Assembly: GCA_017648425.1 (NCBI GenBank)
Contig: JAGCJD010000254.1
Location: forward strand, 1-5,428
Origin: Clostridia bacterium
GTDB lineage: Bacteria > Bacillota > Clostridia > Oscillospirales > CAG-272
Reading direction: 5' to 3'
Length of the DNA: 5,428 bases
Part shown: positions 1 through 5,428 of the stretch, one piece after another
How the letters are laid out: every line of letters starts with the position of its first letter
Numbering within the stretch: the stretch's first letter is position 1
Position numbers and translations under genes: made by a program
Notes under the pieces: generated by a model
The model's input: the letters and a program-made list of their open reading frames with translations, nothing else
What the model was told of the DNA's origin: nothing
Databases searched by the model: none

Positions 1-889
1 CTATTACTTTTTTGTCGGTTAGCTGTTGTATCGTATCTGCATACGAGAGGGCAATATTTTTGTCCAGAAATTCGCTTTCGTTATACTCACATTCTGCGCC
101 TATTCTTTCTGCTTTTGAGATGCCCAGAGGGTGATAAGGCATAAGTTCAACTCGCAGTATGCTTTTGTATGCGCTTGCCAATTCCGCGATTTTTTTGAAA
201 TGCTCTGTATTGTCGTTTACCCCGGGTATAATAGGACACCTCAAAACAATGCTCGCGCCTGCTTTGTCAAGGGCAGAGAGACTTTCAAGTATGATACTAT
301 TATCAGCTCCTACAAATTTTTTGTGCATATCAGGATCGGTCAGCTTGTAATCGAAAAGGAATAGGTCTGTGTTTTTTGCGACCTTTAATATTTTTTCCTT
401 ACTTGTAAAGCCCGATGTTTCTATACAGACGGAATATCCCTCTTCTTTACACCTTTTTGTAAGCTCGTAAAGTCCCTCAAACTGCATGAAAGGCTCTCCG
501 CCTGAGATAGTAACGCCGCCGTCCTCTGCAAAAAACACATCGTCCTTTTTTATTTCGGCTATTATCTCGTCTATCGTGTAGCTCTTTCCGAATATTTCAA
601 GAGCGGAATAATTACACGCATCAACACATTTGCCGCATGAGGCGCAAAGATCTCTGTTGATTTTATGACCGTCCTTGCTTACCGAATGTACGCCGTTTGG
701 GCATACTCTTTCACATGCTCCGCATAAAACGCAGTTTTTATCGGTATAGCTCAGGTTGTCGGAAGCACTTTTGCTTTCGGGGTTATGACACCATGCGCAC
801 TTCAAAGGACAGCCCTTGAAAAATACGACTGTTCTTATTCCAGGTCCATCGTGTAATGAAAAGTGTTGTATGTTGAATAGCTTTATCAA
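1..889 (-). CDS. Glycyl radical enzyme activating enzyme (radical SAM), C-terminal end cut by window edge
   Basis: This is a radical S-adenosylmethionine activase that abstracts a hydrogen from the glycine of a partner glycyl radical enzyme; it acts in the cytoplasm under anoxia. The 296 codons in the window carry the family hallmarks in order: HDGPGIRT near residues 13-20, the cluster-binding CxxxCxxC at Cys27, Cys31 and Cys34, two ferredoxin-type CxxCxxCxxxC motifs (Cys53/56/59/63 and Cys82/85/88/92) for two extra 4Fe-4S clusters, SGGEP at 129-133 (SAM binding), and PIIPGVND plus ELMPYHPLG towards the end. The two-ferredoxin insert separates it from the short pyruvate formate-lyase activase and places it with the activases of dehydratase/lyase-type GREs. 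The start is TTG at 889, chosen because it begins just before the conserved N-terminus and has AAGGAG ten bases upstream; no in-frame ATG precedes it. It follows the GRE gene by 14 bases, so the two are surely co-transcribed and functionally paired. There is no stop before position 1; family members run about 290-310 residues, so only a few are missing. Partner and family are secure; the substrate of the pair is unknown. Confidence 0.95.
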   Translation of the reverse strand, partial: MIKLFNIQHFSLHDGPGIRTVVFFKGCPLKCAWCHNPESKSASDNLSYTDKNCVLCGACERVCPNGVHSVSKDGHKINRDLCASCGKCVDACNYSALEIFGKSYTIDEIIAEIKKDDVFFAEDGGVTISGGEPFMQFEGLYELTKRCKEEGYSVCIETSGFTSKEKILKVAKNTDLFLFDYKLTDPDMHKKFVGADNSIILESLSALDKAGASIVLRCPIIPGVNDNTEHFKKIAELASAYKSILRVELMPYHPLGISKAERIGAECEYNESEFLDKNIALSYADTIQQLTDKKVI

Positions 890-899
890 TTTTTGAACG

Positions 900-905
900 C
901 TCCTT
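900..905 (-). promoter_or_regulatory. Ribosome binding site of the activase, overlapping the GRE stop codon
   Basis: On the minus strand AAGGAG overlaps the TAA stop of the GRE gene (TAAGGAG) and lies ten bases before a TTG codon. This site decides the TTG start at 889. The stop/RBS overlap suggests translational coupling, which would keep activase synthesis tied to and below that of the GRE (inference). Confidence 0.8.
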
Positions 906-3036
906 ACATTTCGATTAATGTTCTCGATATGACTTCGTCTTGTTGGTTTTTGCCAAGTTTTACAAAGAAATCGCTATATCCTCCGATCCTTACCAAAAGA
1001 TCTTTATAGAGCTCGGGATTTTTTTGCGCATTCAGCAGGTCTTCCGGAGAAATGACGCTGAATTGAAGCTGAGCGCCCTTTGTCTTTATATATCCTTTTA
1101 TAAGGGACGATATTTTTTCTTTTTCAACGCCTTTGCTTATCTTGACATTTACAGCTGTTCCGCCAAGGAAGCGAGAGGGTTCCCAGAAAACAGTGGAGGA
1201 AAGGGAGATGGTTGGTCCAAGTGTATCGTAGCCCTGAACGGGGTTACAGCCGTCATGGAGAGGCATACCCGCCTTTCTTCCGTCGGGAGATGCTGAGGTC
1301 ATTTCTCCCTCTCTGACATGGTAAAGGTATGAGAAATTACCCGGCAGAATGGTTGAACCTCGCACGGTTATCTTGTCACTGAATGCGTCAAGGATAGCAT
1401 CGGTTACATTTTTCATGATCTGGTTTGACTGAGCATCGCCCGTTCCAAAATGCGGAACTTTATTGCGAATATAAAGGAGAAGCTCCTCATACCCCTCGTA
1501 GTTACATTTAAGCGCTTTTTTAAGCTCCTCTATGGTAATGCGGTTTTCTTCGAACACTATGCGCTTTATTACATTCAAGCATTCTCCCACATTTATAACT
1601 CCAAACAGATCGGGTTCAAGCTGATTATATCTTGCTCCGCCACTATCGTGCGTCAATCCGCGTTCTATACAATCGTGAATGAGAAGCGAGCATCTTACGG
1701 GGTCTGTGCTGTTCCTTGCCTGTTCGAGGAAGTAAAGATTTTCAAGCAGCACACGCTCCTTTACGACATTGTAAAAATGAGTGGTAAACGCTTTGAATAC
1801 ATCATCATAGGTCATTTCGTCAGTGCACTTATCAAACGCTTCAAGAAATACCTTTAAAACATTTATCATAGGGCTTGTGACATTAATGCCCGAACAACCT
1901 ATGGGAGTTACCTCGACACAGCATGAAAGAGTGAACAGATTTGCGTCCCGTCTGTCAAATCCGTTTTGTACCATTGATTCAACGACAGCATCGTTGTTCC
2001 AGATCTGAGGCTGCGCGTATCCCTTTGTTATAAGCTCGGAAACATAGTCAAGTATCTCGTCACTCGTTTGATCTGTTACGCAAAAGCCTACATTAGGATC
2101 GGGAATACGGGTATGCTCAATAGCATTGAGAAAATGCCAGGTCAATTCGTTTTCAATAGGATTGCCGTCAGCATCGCGTCCGCCGAGCATAAGTCCCTCA
2201 GCCGCCCAACTCGGGCAGTTTTGAATGCTTAAAAGGTAGAAGCAGTCGATAAGCTCCTGAGCCTTTTCGGGGGTGAGCGTGCCGTTTGCTATATCTTTTT
2301 TGTAATAGGGGAGCAGGTAAAGATCGGGCTTACCGTAAGAATACAGACCGTACAGGTTAAATGTGAACATCTGAATGCTTTGGAGCGCCTCGCGGAATGT
2401 TCTTGCGGGCTTTGCGGGTACTTGCTCTAAAACCTTGTAAAGTTCAAGCAGATCCTTTTTGTCCTCACCCTCTGCTTGCTCTGCCATTTCAAGCGCGCGT
2501 TTTGCGTATGCTTGGCTTAGTTTTAGTAATCCTTCAAGTTCAAGCCTACTGCAAAGCAGAAACTCGTATCTCTCGGCCTGCAAGCCATCGTTAAGATCGA
2601 TTTTTTGTATCTCGTCATTAACGAGCTCTATCATTCCGACAACGCCTTTATCAAGCAGTAGCTGGTAATCAAGACCTACATGGTCCTTTCTGCCCCAGTT
2701 TTCTATAACATATTGGTTTGCGGCGGTGTAGTCTGCGTAGAGCTTTTGTTCCTCTGCGGTAAGATCCCTGAGGTCGGGCTTTCCAACTATAATTTCCTTG
2801 GGAGAAATATTGGGAACAGTATTTTCGAGCATGTATTTTTCAGCGTATGATTTGCGTATGCGGGCGGTTGCAACTTTTGGATCGCGTTTACATCTTCGCC
2901 AACCTTCCATGTACAGCATGAATGCTATGTGGTGTCGGCAGTTATTTATAAGTCTGCGAGTTCTTGGCTCGTCATTTAAATAGTATTCGCGTAAAAAGGA
3001 AACTCTTGGCGAACAATTATAGGTCATTTTTTTCAT
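904..3036 (-). CDS. Glycyl radical enzyme (pyruvate formate-lyase family), substrate unknown, unusual CCVE active-site loop
   Basis: A 710-residue GRE; such enzymes use a glycyl radical and an active-site thiyl radical for C-C, C-O, C-N or C-S lysis in anaerobes. The large N-terminal PFL-like barrel domain spans roughly residues 20-560, with EIIVG at 81-85, LPYYKKDIANG near 242-252, LGGRDADGN near 284-292, and the cysteine loop LSCCVEV at 370-376. The C-terminal glycyl radical domain spans roughly 580-710, with ASPDGRKAG at 582-590 and VRIGGYSDFF at 682-691, where Gly686 is the predicted radical site. Cys373 is the predicted thiyl residue and Glu375 the predicted general base (Cys-x-Glu, as in dehydratases, CutC, HypD and decarboxylases). 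His119 sits where GRE dehydratases and hydroxyproline dehydratase carry a conserved His. Position 387 (Cys+14) is Thr, not the Asp of glycerol dehydratase. Length is clearly below CutC, glycerol dehydratase or HypD (about 790-850 residues), and no N-terminal microcompartment-type extension is seen. The ATG at 3036 is fixed by AGGAGG seven bases upstream. It heads an operon with its activase. Family certain; reaction not assignable. Confidence 0.95.
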   Translation of the reverse strand: MKKMTYNCSPRVSFLREYYLNDEPRTRRLINNCRHHIAFMLYMEGWRRCKRDPKVATARIRKSYAEKYMLENTVPNISPKEIIVGKPDLRDLTAEEQKLYADYTAANQYVIENWGRKDHVGLDYQLLLDKGVVGMIELVNDEIQKIDLNDGLQAERYEFLLCSRLELEGLLKLSQAYAKRALEMAEQAEGEDKKDLLELYKVLEQVPAKPARTFREALQSIQMFTFNLYGLYSYGKPDLYLLPYYKKDIANGTLTPEKAQELIDCFYLLSIQNCPSWAAEGLMLGGRDADGNPIENELTWHFLNAIEHTRIPDPNVGFCVTDQTSDEILDYVSELITKGYAQPQIWNNDAVVESMVQNGFDRRDANLFTLSCCVEVTPIGCSGINVTSPMINVLKVFLEAFDKCTDEMTYDDVFKAFTTHFYNVVKERVLLENLYFLEQARNSTDPVRCSLLIHDCIERGLTHDSGGARYNQLEPDLFGVINVGECLNVIKRIVFEENRITIEELKKALKCNYEGYEELLLYIRNKVPHFGTGDAQSNQIMKNVTDAILDAFSDKITVRGSTILPGNFSYLYHVREGEMTSASPDGRKAGMPLHDGCNPVQGYDTLGPTISLSSTVFWEPSRFLGGTAVNVKISKGVEKEKISSLIKGYIKTKGAQLQFSVISPEDLLNAQKNPELYKDLLVRIGGYSDFFVKLGKNQQDEVISRTLIEM

Positions 3037-3043
3037 GTTTTAT

Positions 3044-3049
3044 CCTCCT
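3044..3049 (-). promoter_or_regulatory. Strong ribosome binding site of the GRE gene
   Basis: Minus strand AGGAGG followed by ATAAAAC and ATG at 3036: a full Shine-Dalgarno match at ideal spacing of seven bases. It selects this ATG over the Met codon three residues further in, and predicts high expression, as usual for catabolic GREs. Confidence 0.9.
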
Positions 3050-3052
3050 ATG

Positions 3053-3081
3053 TTGACAAGGGTTTTTGTTTATGATATAAT
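3053..3081 (+). promoter_or_regulatory. Perfect-consensus sigma-A/sigma-70 promoter for the AraC-type regulator and dehydrogenase
   Basis: TTGACA (3053-3058), a 17-base spacer, and TATAAT (3076-3081), with TGA just before the -10 giving an extended -10 (TGnTATAAT). Both hexamers and the spacing match consensus exactly. Transcription would begin near 3088 and run right into the regulator gene with a 5' leader of about 78 bases. So strong a promoter for a regulator suggests it is held down by repression; the -10 lies inside the left arm of the inverted repeat at 3075-3087. Confidence 0.85.
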
Positions 3082-3102
3082 CATATCACAGAATTTTATC
3101 AA
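3074..3102 (-). promoter_or_regulatory. Candidate promoter of the GRE-activase operon, overlapping the regulator promoter
   Basis: On the minus strand TTGATA (3102 to 3097) is followed after 17 bases by TATATC (3079 to 3074), or after 19 bases by TATCAT. The -35 matches 5 of 6 and the -10 4 or 5 of 6 consensus bases. The start would lie near 3067, about 30 bases before the ATG. The -10 occupies the same base pairs as the -10 of the rightward promoter, so both cannot be bound at once. A weaker alternative is TATAAT at 3116 to 3111 on the same strand, which has no recognisable -35. I prefer the first, but only mapping of the 5' end would settle it. Confidence 0.5.
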
Positions 3103-3117
3103 AAGATATGATTATAT
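3075..3117. repeat. Perfect 13-bp inverted repeat in the divergent promoter region, probable operator
   Basis: The left arm ATATAATCATATC (3075-3087) and right arm GATATGATTATAT (3105-3117) are exact reverse complements separated by 17 bases, with arm centres 30 bp apart (about three helical turns, same DNA face). The left arm covers the -10 boxes of both promoters; the right arm lies just upstream of the candidate -35 of the GRE promoter, centred near -44 of its inferred start. Position and symmetry suggest an operator for the adjacent AraC-type regulator. AraC-family sites are often direct repeats, so the inverted arrangement and the identity of the binding protein are inferences. AT richness raises the chance of coincidental symmetry, but 13 perfect pairs are hard to dismiss. 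Confidence 0.65.
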
Positions 3118-3152
3118 GCTATAAAAAATATGAAAATCCTGAACTGTTTTTA

Positions 3153-3158
3153 GAGAGG
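3153..3158 (+). promoter_or_regulatory. Ribosome binding site of the AraC-type regulator
   Basis: GAGAGG lies seven bases before the TTG at 3166. The site and spacing favour this TTG as the start; the nearby GTG at 3158-3160 is out of frame, and the next in-frame start codons lie inside the protein. Confidence 0.7.
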
Positions 3159-3165
3159 TGTTTTT

Positions 3166-4017
3166 TTGAAGATACAGCTTGATATTTTAAAAAACTCAAA
3201 GCCTTTGGTAATACAATATGTGAGCAGTGTTTTTAACGAAAGTGATACGGACACGGAAATATATGACACCTGCAAGCTGTCTGTTTTTCTTACTGATGGG
3301 CTGGTTGCCATTGTAAACAATAAGCTTATAGGCGGAGAAAAGGGAGATATATTATTGTTCAATCCCAGAGAGATACATTTTGGCAGATTTATTCGTCAAG
3401 GCAATCACCGTTTTTTGGAGATCTATTTCCCGTACTCGTTTTTTGAAAGCTTTTGTAATTGCGGTGACCTTACATATGTATTTGATGATGCTTCTCCCGA
3501 GCGTATCAACTGTATAAAGGGAAGTGTTAACGAAAGAATCGAAATAATGGAGATGGCAGAGCGGATTGTATCGCTCATATCAGAGGGTGCGCCTGAAAAT
3601 AACATGGAAATATATGCATGTATATTGAGACTTTTGACTATGAGCACAAAACTATATGAAAAAAGTAAAAATGCCAAAGTTGATGACGCCGTAACACCCT
3701 CTTATGTTATAAGGTGTATTGAATATATCTCCGAGCACTATTCCGAAAAATTAAGAGTAGAGGATATTGCGTCCATGCTCGGTTGCAGTGTTGCATATTT
3801 GTCCCGCCTGTTCAAGAAATATGTTGGTATGAGCTTGTACGATTATATAGTGGAATACAGAATAAATATAGCAAAGGCTATACTGAAAACAGATTGCTCT
3901 GTAACGGAAGCGTGCTATCTGTCAGGCTTTGGAGATTGCTCCAATTTTATAGGGAAATTCAAAAAGATCACGGGGGTTACCCCATTGCAATACAAAAAGA
4001 TTGTTCAATCCTTTTGA
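3166..4017 (+). CDS. AraC-family transcriptional regulator with N-terminal cupin-like sensor domain
   Basis: A 283-residue one-component regulator, close to the usual AraC-family length of about 280-300. The N-terminal half (about 30-110) has the beta-rich pattern of a cupin-like sensory domain: GGEKGDILLFNPREIHFGR around 57-74 resembles the strand-turn-strand followed by P-x-x-x-H seen in AraC sensors. The C-terminal 100 residues form the double helix-turn-helix: first HTH about 196-221 (LRVEDIASMLGCS, YLSRLFKKYVG), second about 245-278 ending in FKKITGVTPLQYKK, the diagnostic AraC signature. No membrane segment is seen, so it is cytoplasmic. The start is TTG, set by GAGAGG upstream and by the absence of an earlier in-frame start. 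It is divergent from the GRE operon and upstream of the dehydrogenase with no terminator between, so it is very likely the local regulator of both units. Its ligand is probably the GRE substrate or a precursor (inference). Confidence 0.93.
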   Translation: MKIQLDILKNSKPLVIQYVSSVFNESDTDTEIYDTCKLSVFLTDGLVAIVNNKLIGGEKGDILLFNPREIHFGRFIRQGNHRFLEIYFPYSFFESFCNCGDLTYVFDDASPERINCIKGSVNERIEIMEMAERIVSLISEGAPENNMEIYACILRLLTMSTKLYEKSKNAKVDDAVTPSYVIRCIEYISEHYSEKLRVEDIASMLGCSVAYLSRLFKKYVGMSLYDYIVEYRINIAKAILKTDCSVTEACYLSGFGDCSNFIGKFKKITGVTPLQYKKIVQSF

Positions 4018-4055
4018 TATTGCTCCCTGAGCGGATTAAAATATTGTTGAAATTT

Positions 4056-4060
4056 GGAGG
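4056..4060 (+). promoter_or_regulatory. Ribosome binding site deciding the dehydrogenase start
   Basis: GGAGG ends five bases before the ATG at 4066. An in-frame TTG at 4054 overlaps this site and would put the RBS inside the coding region, so the ATG is chosen as the start. Confidence 0.85.
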
Positions 4061-4065
4061 TCAAA

Positions 4066-5274
4066 ATGTTTATTTTGAAAAGGCTTGGTTGCCGTATGTT
4101 TCAAACGGCATTCAAAATAGTTCTGCCGATATTACCTTACAGAGAGCCAAAAATATTGTCCTCTTGCTTGGAGCTTGGCGATGCCTTGAAAAAAGAAAAT
4201 GTCAATTCAGTCCTTATCGTAACAGATGCAGGTATTGTAAAGAACGGATTGACGGTTGCTCTTTTAGATGAGTTAACGAAAAATGGAATAAGATACGCAC
4301 TTTATGACAAAACACAGCCTAACCCCACTGTCGAAAATGTTGAGCAGGCGCTTTCTCTTTACCTGGAGAACGGGTGTAATGCGCTGATAGCTATCGGTGG
4401 GGGTTCTTCAATGGATTGCGCCAAGGCGGTGGGCTCAAGAGTTGTATATCCTAAAAGGACTGTTGGGCAGTTGGGAGGGCTCTTGCGTGTTCTTCGCAGG
4501 CTTCCTACCTTAATAGCTATACCTACTACTGCGGGTACGGGAAGTGAAACAACGCTTGCTTCCGTAATTACAGACGCAAAGGCTCAAAGTAAATATGCGT
4601 TGATGAGCTTTCCGTTGATACCTCATTATGCTGTTCTTGATGCCACTCTTACCTATACTTTGCCTACGCATCTGACAGCAACGACAGGAATGGACGCTCT
4701 CACTCATGCTGTGGAAGCTTATATTGGTCGTTCTACAACAAGGGAGACCAGAAGACTTGCTCTTGAAGCGACACGGCTGATATTTGAAAATTTGGAAAGG
4801 GCATATGCTGATGGTTACGACCGCGAGGCGAGAGAAAACATGCTGTATGCGTCTTATAAGGCGGGCGTTGCGTTTTCAAAATCCTATGTTGGATATATTC
4901 ATGCCATTGCGCACTCTATCGGCGGAAAATATGGGACGCCTCACGGTCTTGCAAATGCTGTTATTATGCCGTATGTTTTAAGGTCTTACGGAAAAAGCGC
5001 ATATAAAAAGCTTCATCGTCTTGGCGTTGCCACATGCGTGTGCTCTGCGAGTGACAGCGCTGAAATAGGGGCAGTGAAATTTATTGATGCAATCGTTCAA
5101 CTTAATAACAGAATGAATATTCCCGACACGCTTCCCGAAATTCAAAGGCAGGATATACCCGAAATGGCGGAGCACGCAGAGAAGGAGGCTAATCCTCTTT
5201 ATCCCGTTCCCAAGCTGATGACAAGAAAGGAACTGGAAGTTTTTTATTACAAGATAGGCGGAATTGAACGATAA
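4066..5274 (+). CDS. Iron-containing (group III) alcohol dehydrogenase, probable aldehyde reductase
   Basis: A 402-residue member of the Fe-dependent alcohol dehydrogenase family (FucO, DhaT, AdhB), which interconverts aldehydes and alcohols with NAD(P)(H) in the cytoplasm. Cofactor-binding motifs are GGGSSMDCAK at 111-120 and PTTAGTGSE at 153-161. Asp54 in IVTDAG corresponds to the FucO Asp39 position that disfavours NADPH, so NADH use is likely. All four metal ligands can be placed: Asp210 and His214 in GMDALTHAVEAY, His279 in GYIHAIAHSIGG, and His293 in TPHG. The N-terminal 30 residues (MFQTAFKIVLPILPYREP region) are typical of the roughly 400-residue Firmicutes branch, not the shorter FucO type. 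It starts 48 bases after the regulator with no terminator between, so both are probably one transcript. Context suggests it reduces an aldehyde made by the neighbouring GRE pathway, or oxidises an alcohol feeding it; substrate specificity cannot be read from the sequence. Confidence 0.93.
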   Translation: MFILKRLGCRMFQTAFKIVLPILPYREPKILSSCLELGDALKKENVNSVLIVTDAGIVKNGLTVALLDELTKNGIRYALYDKTQPNPTVENVEQALSLYLENGCNALIAIGGGSSMDCAKAVGSRVVYPKRTVGQLGGLLRVLRRLPTLIAIPTTAGTGSETTLASVITDAKAQSKYALMSFPLIPHYAVLDATLTYTLPTHLTATTGMDALTHAVEAYIGRSTTRETRRLALEATRLIFENLERAYADGYDREARENMLYASYKAGVAFSKSYVGYIHAIAHSIGGKYGTPHGLANAVIMPYVLRSYGKSAYKKLHRLGVATCVCSASDSAEIGAVKFIDAIVQLNNRMNIPDTLPEIQRQDIPEMAEHAEKEANPLYPVPKLMTRKELEVFYYKIGGIER

Positions 5275-5428
5275 ATACTCCTTTTGCGCATAATTGCGGT
5301 GTTTGTCTTGTCGGGGTGACAAGGTATTCGCCTCTGGCGAAGATACTCGCGTTGCTTGTGTGCGAACTTGCGGTTGTTTTGCAAACCAACTTGAATTTGA
5401 GTACCCACTATCGAATCAAAAAAGAGAG
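5275..5428. other. Non-coding 3' region with no recognised gene
   Basis: The 154 bases after the dehydrogenase stop contain no convincing open reading frame with a ribosome binding site on either strand. They hold two adjacent short hairpins (5307-5346), a 7-base direct repeat TTGCGGT (5294-5300 and 5368-5374), and a purine-rich end (AAAAAAGAGAG) that could be the beginning of a ribosome binding site for a gene beyond the edge. No canonical intrinsic terminator with a T-run is present. Confidence 0.5.
5307..5346. repeat. Two tandem short hairpins downstream of the dehydrogenase
   Basis: Hairpin one: CTTGTC (5307-5312), loop GGGGT, GACAAG (5318-5323). Hairpin two directly abuts it: TTCGCC (5327-5332), loop TCT, GGCGAA (5336-5341), extendable by GTA/TAC (5324-5326 with 5344-5346) across a two-base bulge. 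Neither is followed by a T-run, so this is not a standard Rho-independent terminator. It may stabilise the mRNA 3' end, assist termination, or be part of a dispersed intergenic repeat. Confidence 0.45.

Noticed and set aside
131..364. Plus-strand open frames of 77 and 63 codons opposite the activase.
   Set aside because: The minus strand encodes the conserved C-terminal half of the radical SAM protein here without interruption.
940..2983. Several plus-strand open frames of 60-135 codons opposite the GRE gene (for example 940-1296, 1450-1857, 2397-2594).
   Set aside because: They lie antisense to a clearly conserved GRE, lack ribosome binding sites, and have no recognisable protein features; they are shadows of its codon pattern.
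904..3036. Assignment of the GRE as glycerol or 1,2-propanediol dehydratase because of the neighbouring Fe-alcohol dehydrogenase.
   Set aside because: The Asp at Cys+14 characteristic of those dehydratases is Thr here, the pocket segment is diverged, and the protein is too short; context alone is not enough.
3130..3153. A 7-codon open frame starting ATG in the leader of the regulator (possible leader peptide).
   Set aside because: There is no Shine-Dalgarno before it, no regulatory codon run and no attenuator-like hairpin; it is probably chance.
4054..4056. TTG at 4054 as the start of the dehydrogenase, giving 406 residues.
   Set aside because: It overlaps the GGAGG that serves the ATG at 4066; the ATG gives a normal RBS spacing and N-terminus.
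3783..4271. A 162-codon plus-strand frame spanning the regulator end and the dehydrogenase start.
   Set aside because: It crosses two well-supported genes in a different frame and shows no family resemblance.
5307..5346. Rho-independent terminator for the regulator-dehydrogenase transcript.
   Set aside because: Hairpins are present but neither is followed by a run of T, so a canonical terminator cannot be claimed.
4978..5389. Minus-strand open frames of 114 and 66 codons over the end of the dehydrogenase and the tail.
   Set aside because: They are antisense to the dehydrogenase C-terminus, have no convincing ribosome binding site, and show no recognisable domain.
1..5428. tRNA/rRNA genes, CRISPR arrays, insertion sequences, phage genes or microcompartment shell genes.
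   Set aside because: No clover-leaf signature, repeat-spacer array, transposase, integrase or shell domain was seen on either strand.

Overview
The window looks like a chromosomal catabolic locus from a strictly anaerobic, moderately AT-rich Gram-positive bacterium, most likely a gut-type Clostridia/Oscillospiraceae member. That assignment is an inference. It rests on an oxygen-labile glycyl radical enzyme (GRE) with its radical-SAM activase, strong purine-rich ribosome binding sites, textbook sigma-A type promoter hexamers, TTG start codons on two of four genes, and an iron-type alcohol dehydrogenase resembling those of Firmicutes. No species can be named from the sequence alone.

Layout: two divergent units are separated by a regulatory gap of about 130 bp (3037-3165). 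Leftward (minus strand) run a GRE of 710 residues (904-3036) and, 14 bases further on, its dedicated activating enzyme (889 leftward past position 1; the last few residues lie outside the window). Rightward (plus strand) run an AraC-family regulator (3166-4017) and, 48 bases further on, an iron-dependent alcohol dehydrogenase (4066-5274). The gap holds a perfect-consensus promoter for the regulator, an interlocking candidate promoter for the GRE operon, and a perfect 13-bp inverted repeat covering the shared -10 region. The last 154 bases (5275-5428) are non-coding as far as I can see and contain two adjacent hairpins.

How it may work together (inference): the AraC-type protein senses a small molecule with its N-terminal cupin-like domain, binds the inverted repeat, and switches transcription between its own gene and the GRE operon. 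The activase installs a glycyl radical on Gly686 of the GRE, which then cleaves or dehydrates an unknown substrate. The alcohol dehydrogenase could reduce a resulting aldehyde with NADH, or supply the aldehyde/alcohol balance. This is the familiar GRE + activase + alcohol dehydrogenase logic of glycerol, propanediol, isethionate and sulfopropanediol pathways. However, this GRE is shorter than those enzymes and its active-site loop (Cys-Cys-Val-Glu, Thr at +14, no Asp at +14) does not match glycerol/propanediol dehydratase. The substrate is therefore open, and the GRE is the main candidate for something undescribed. No microcompartment shell gene, aldehyde dehydrogenase or transporter is visible in the window.
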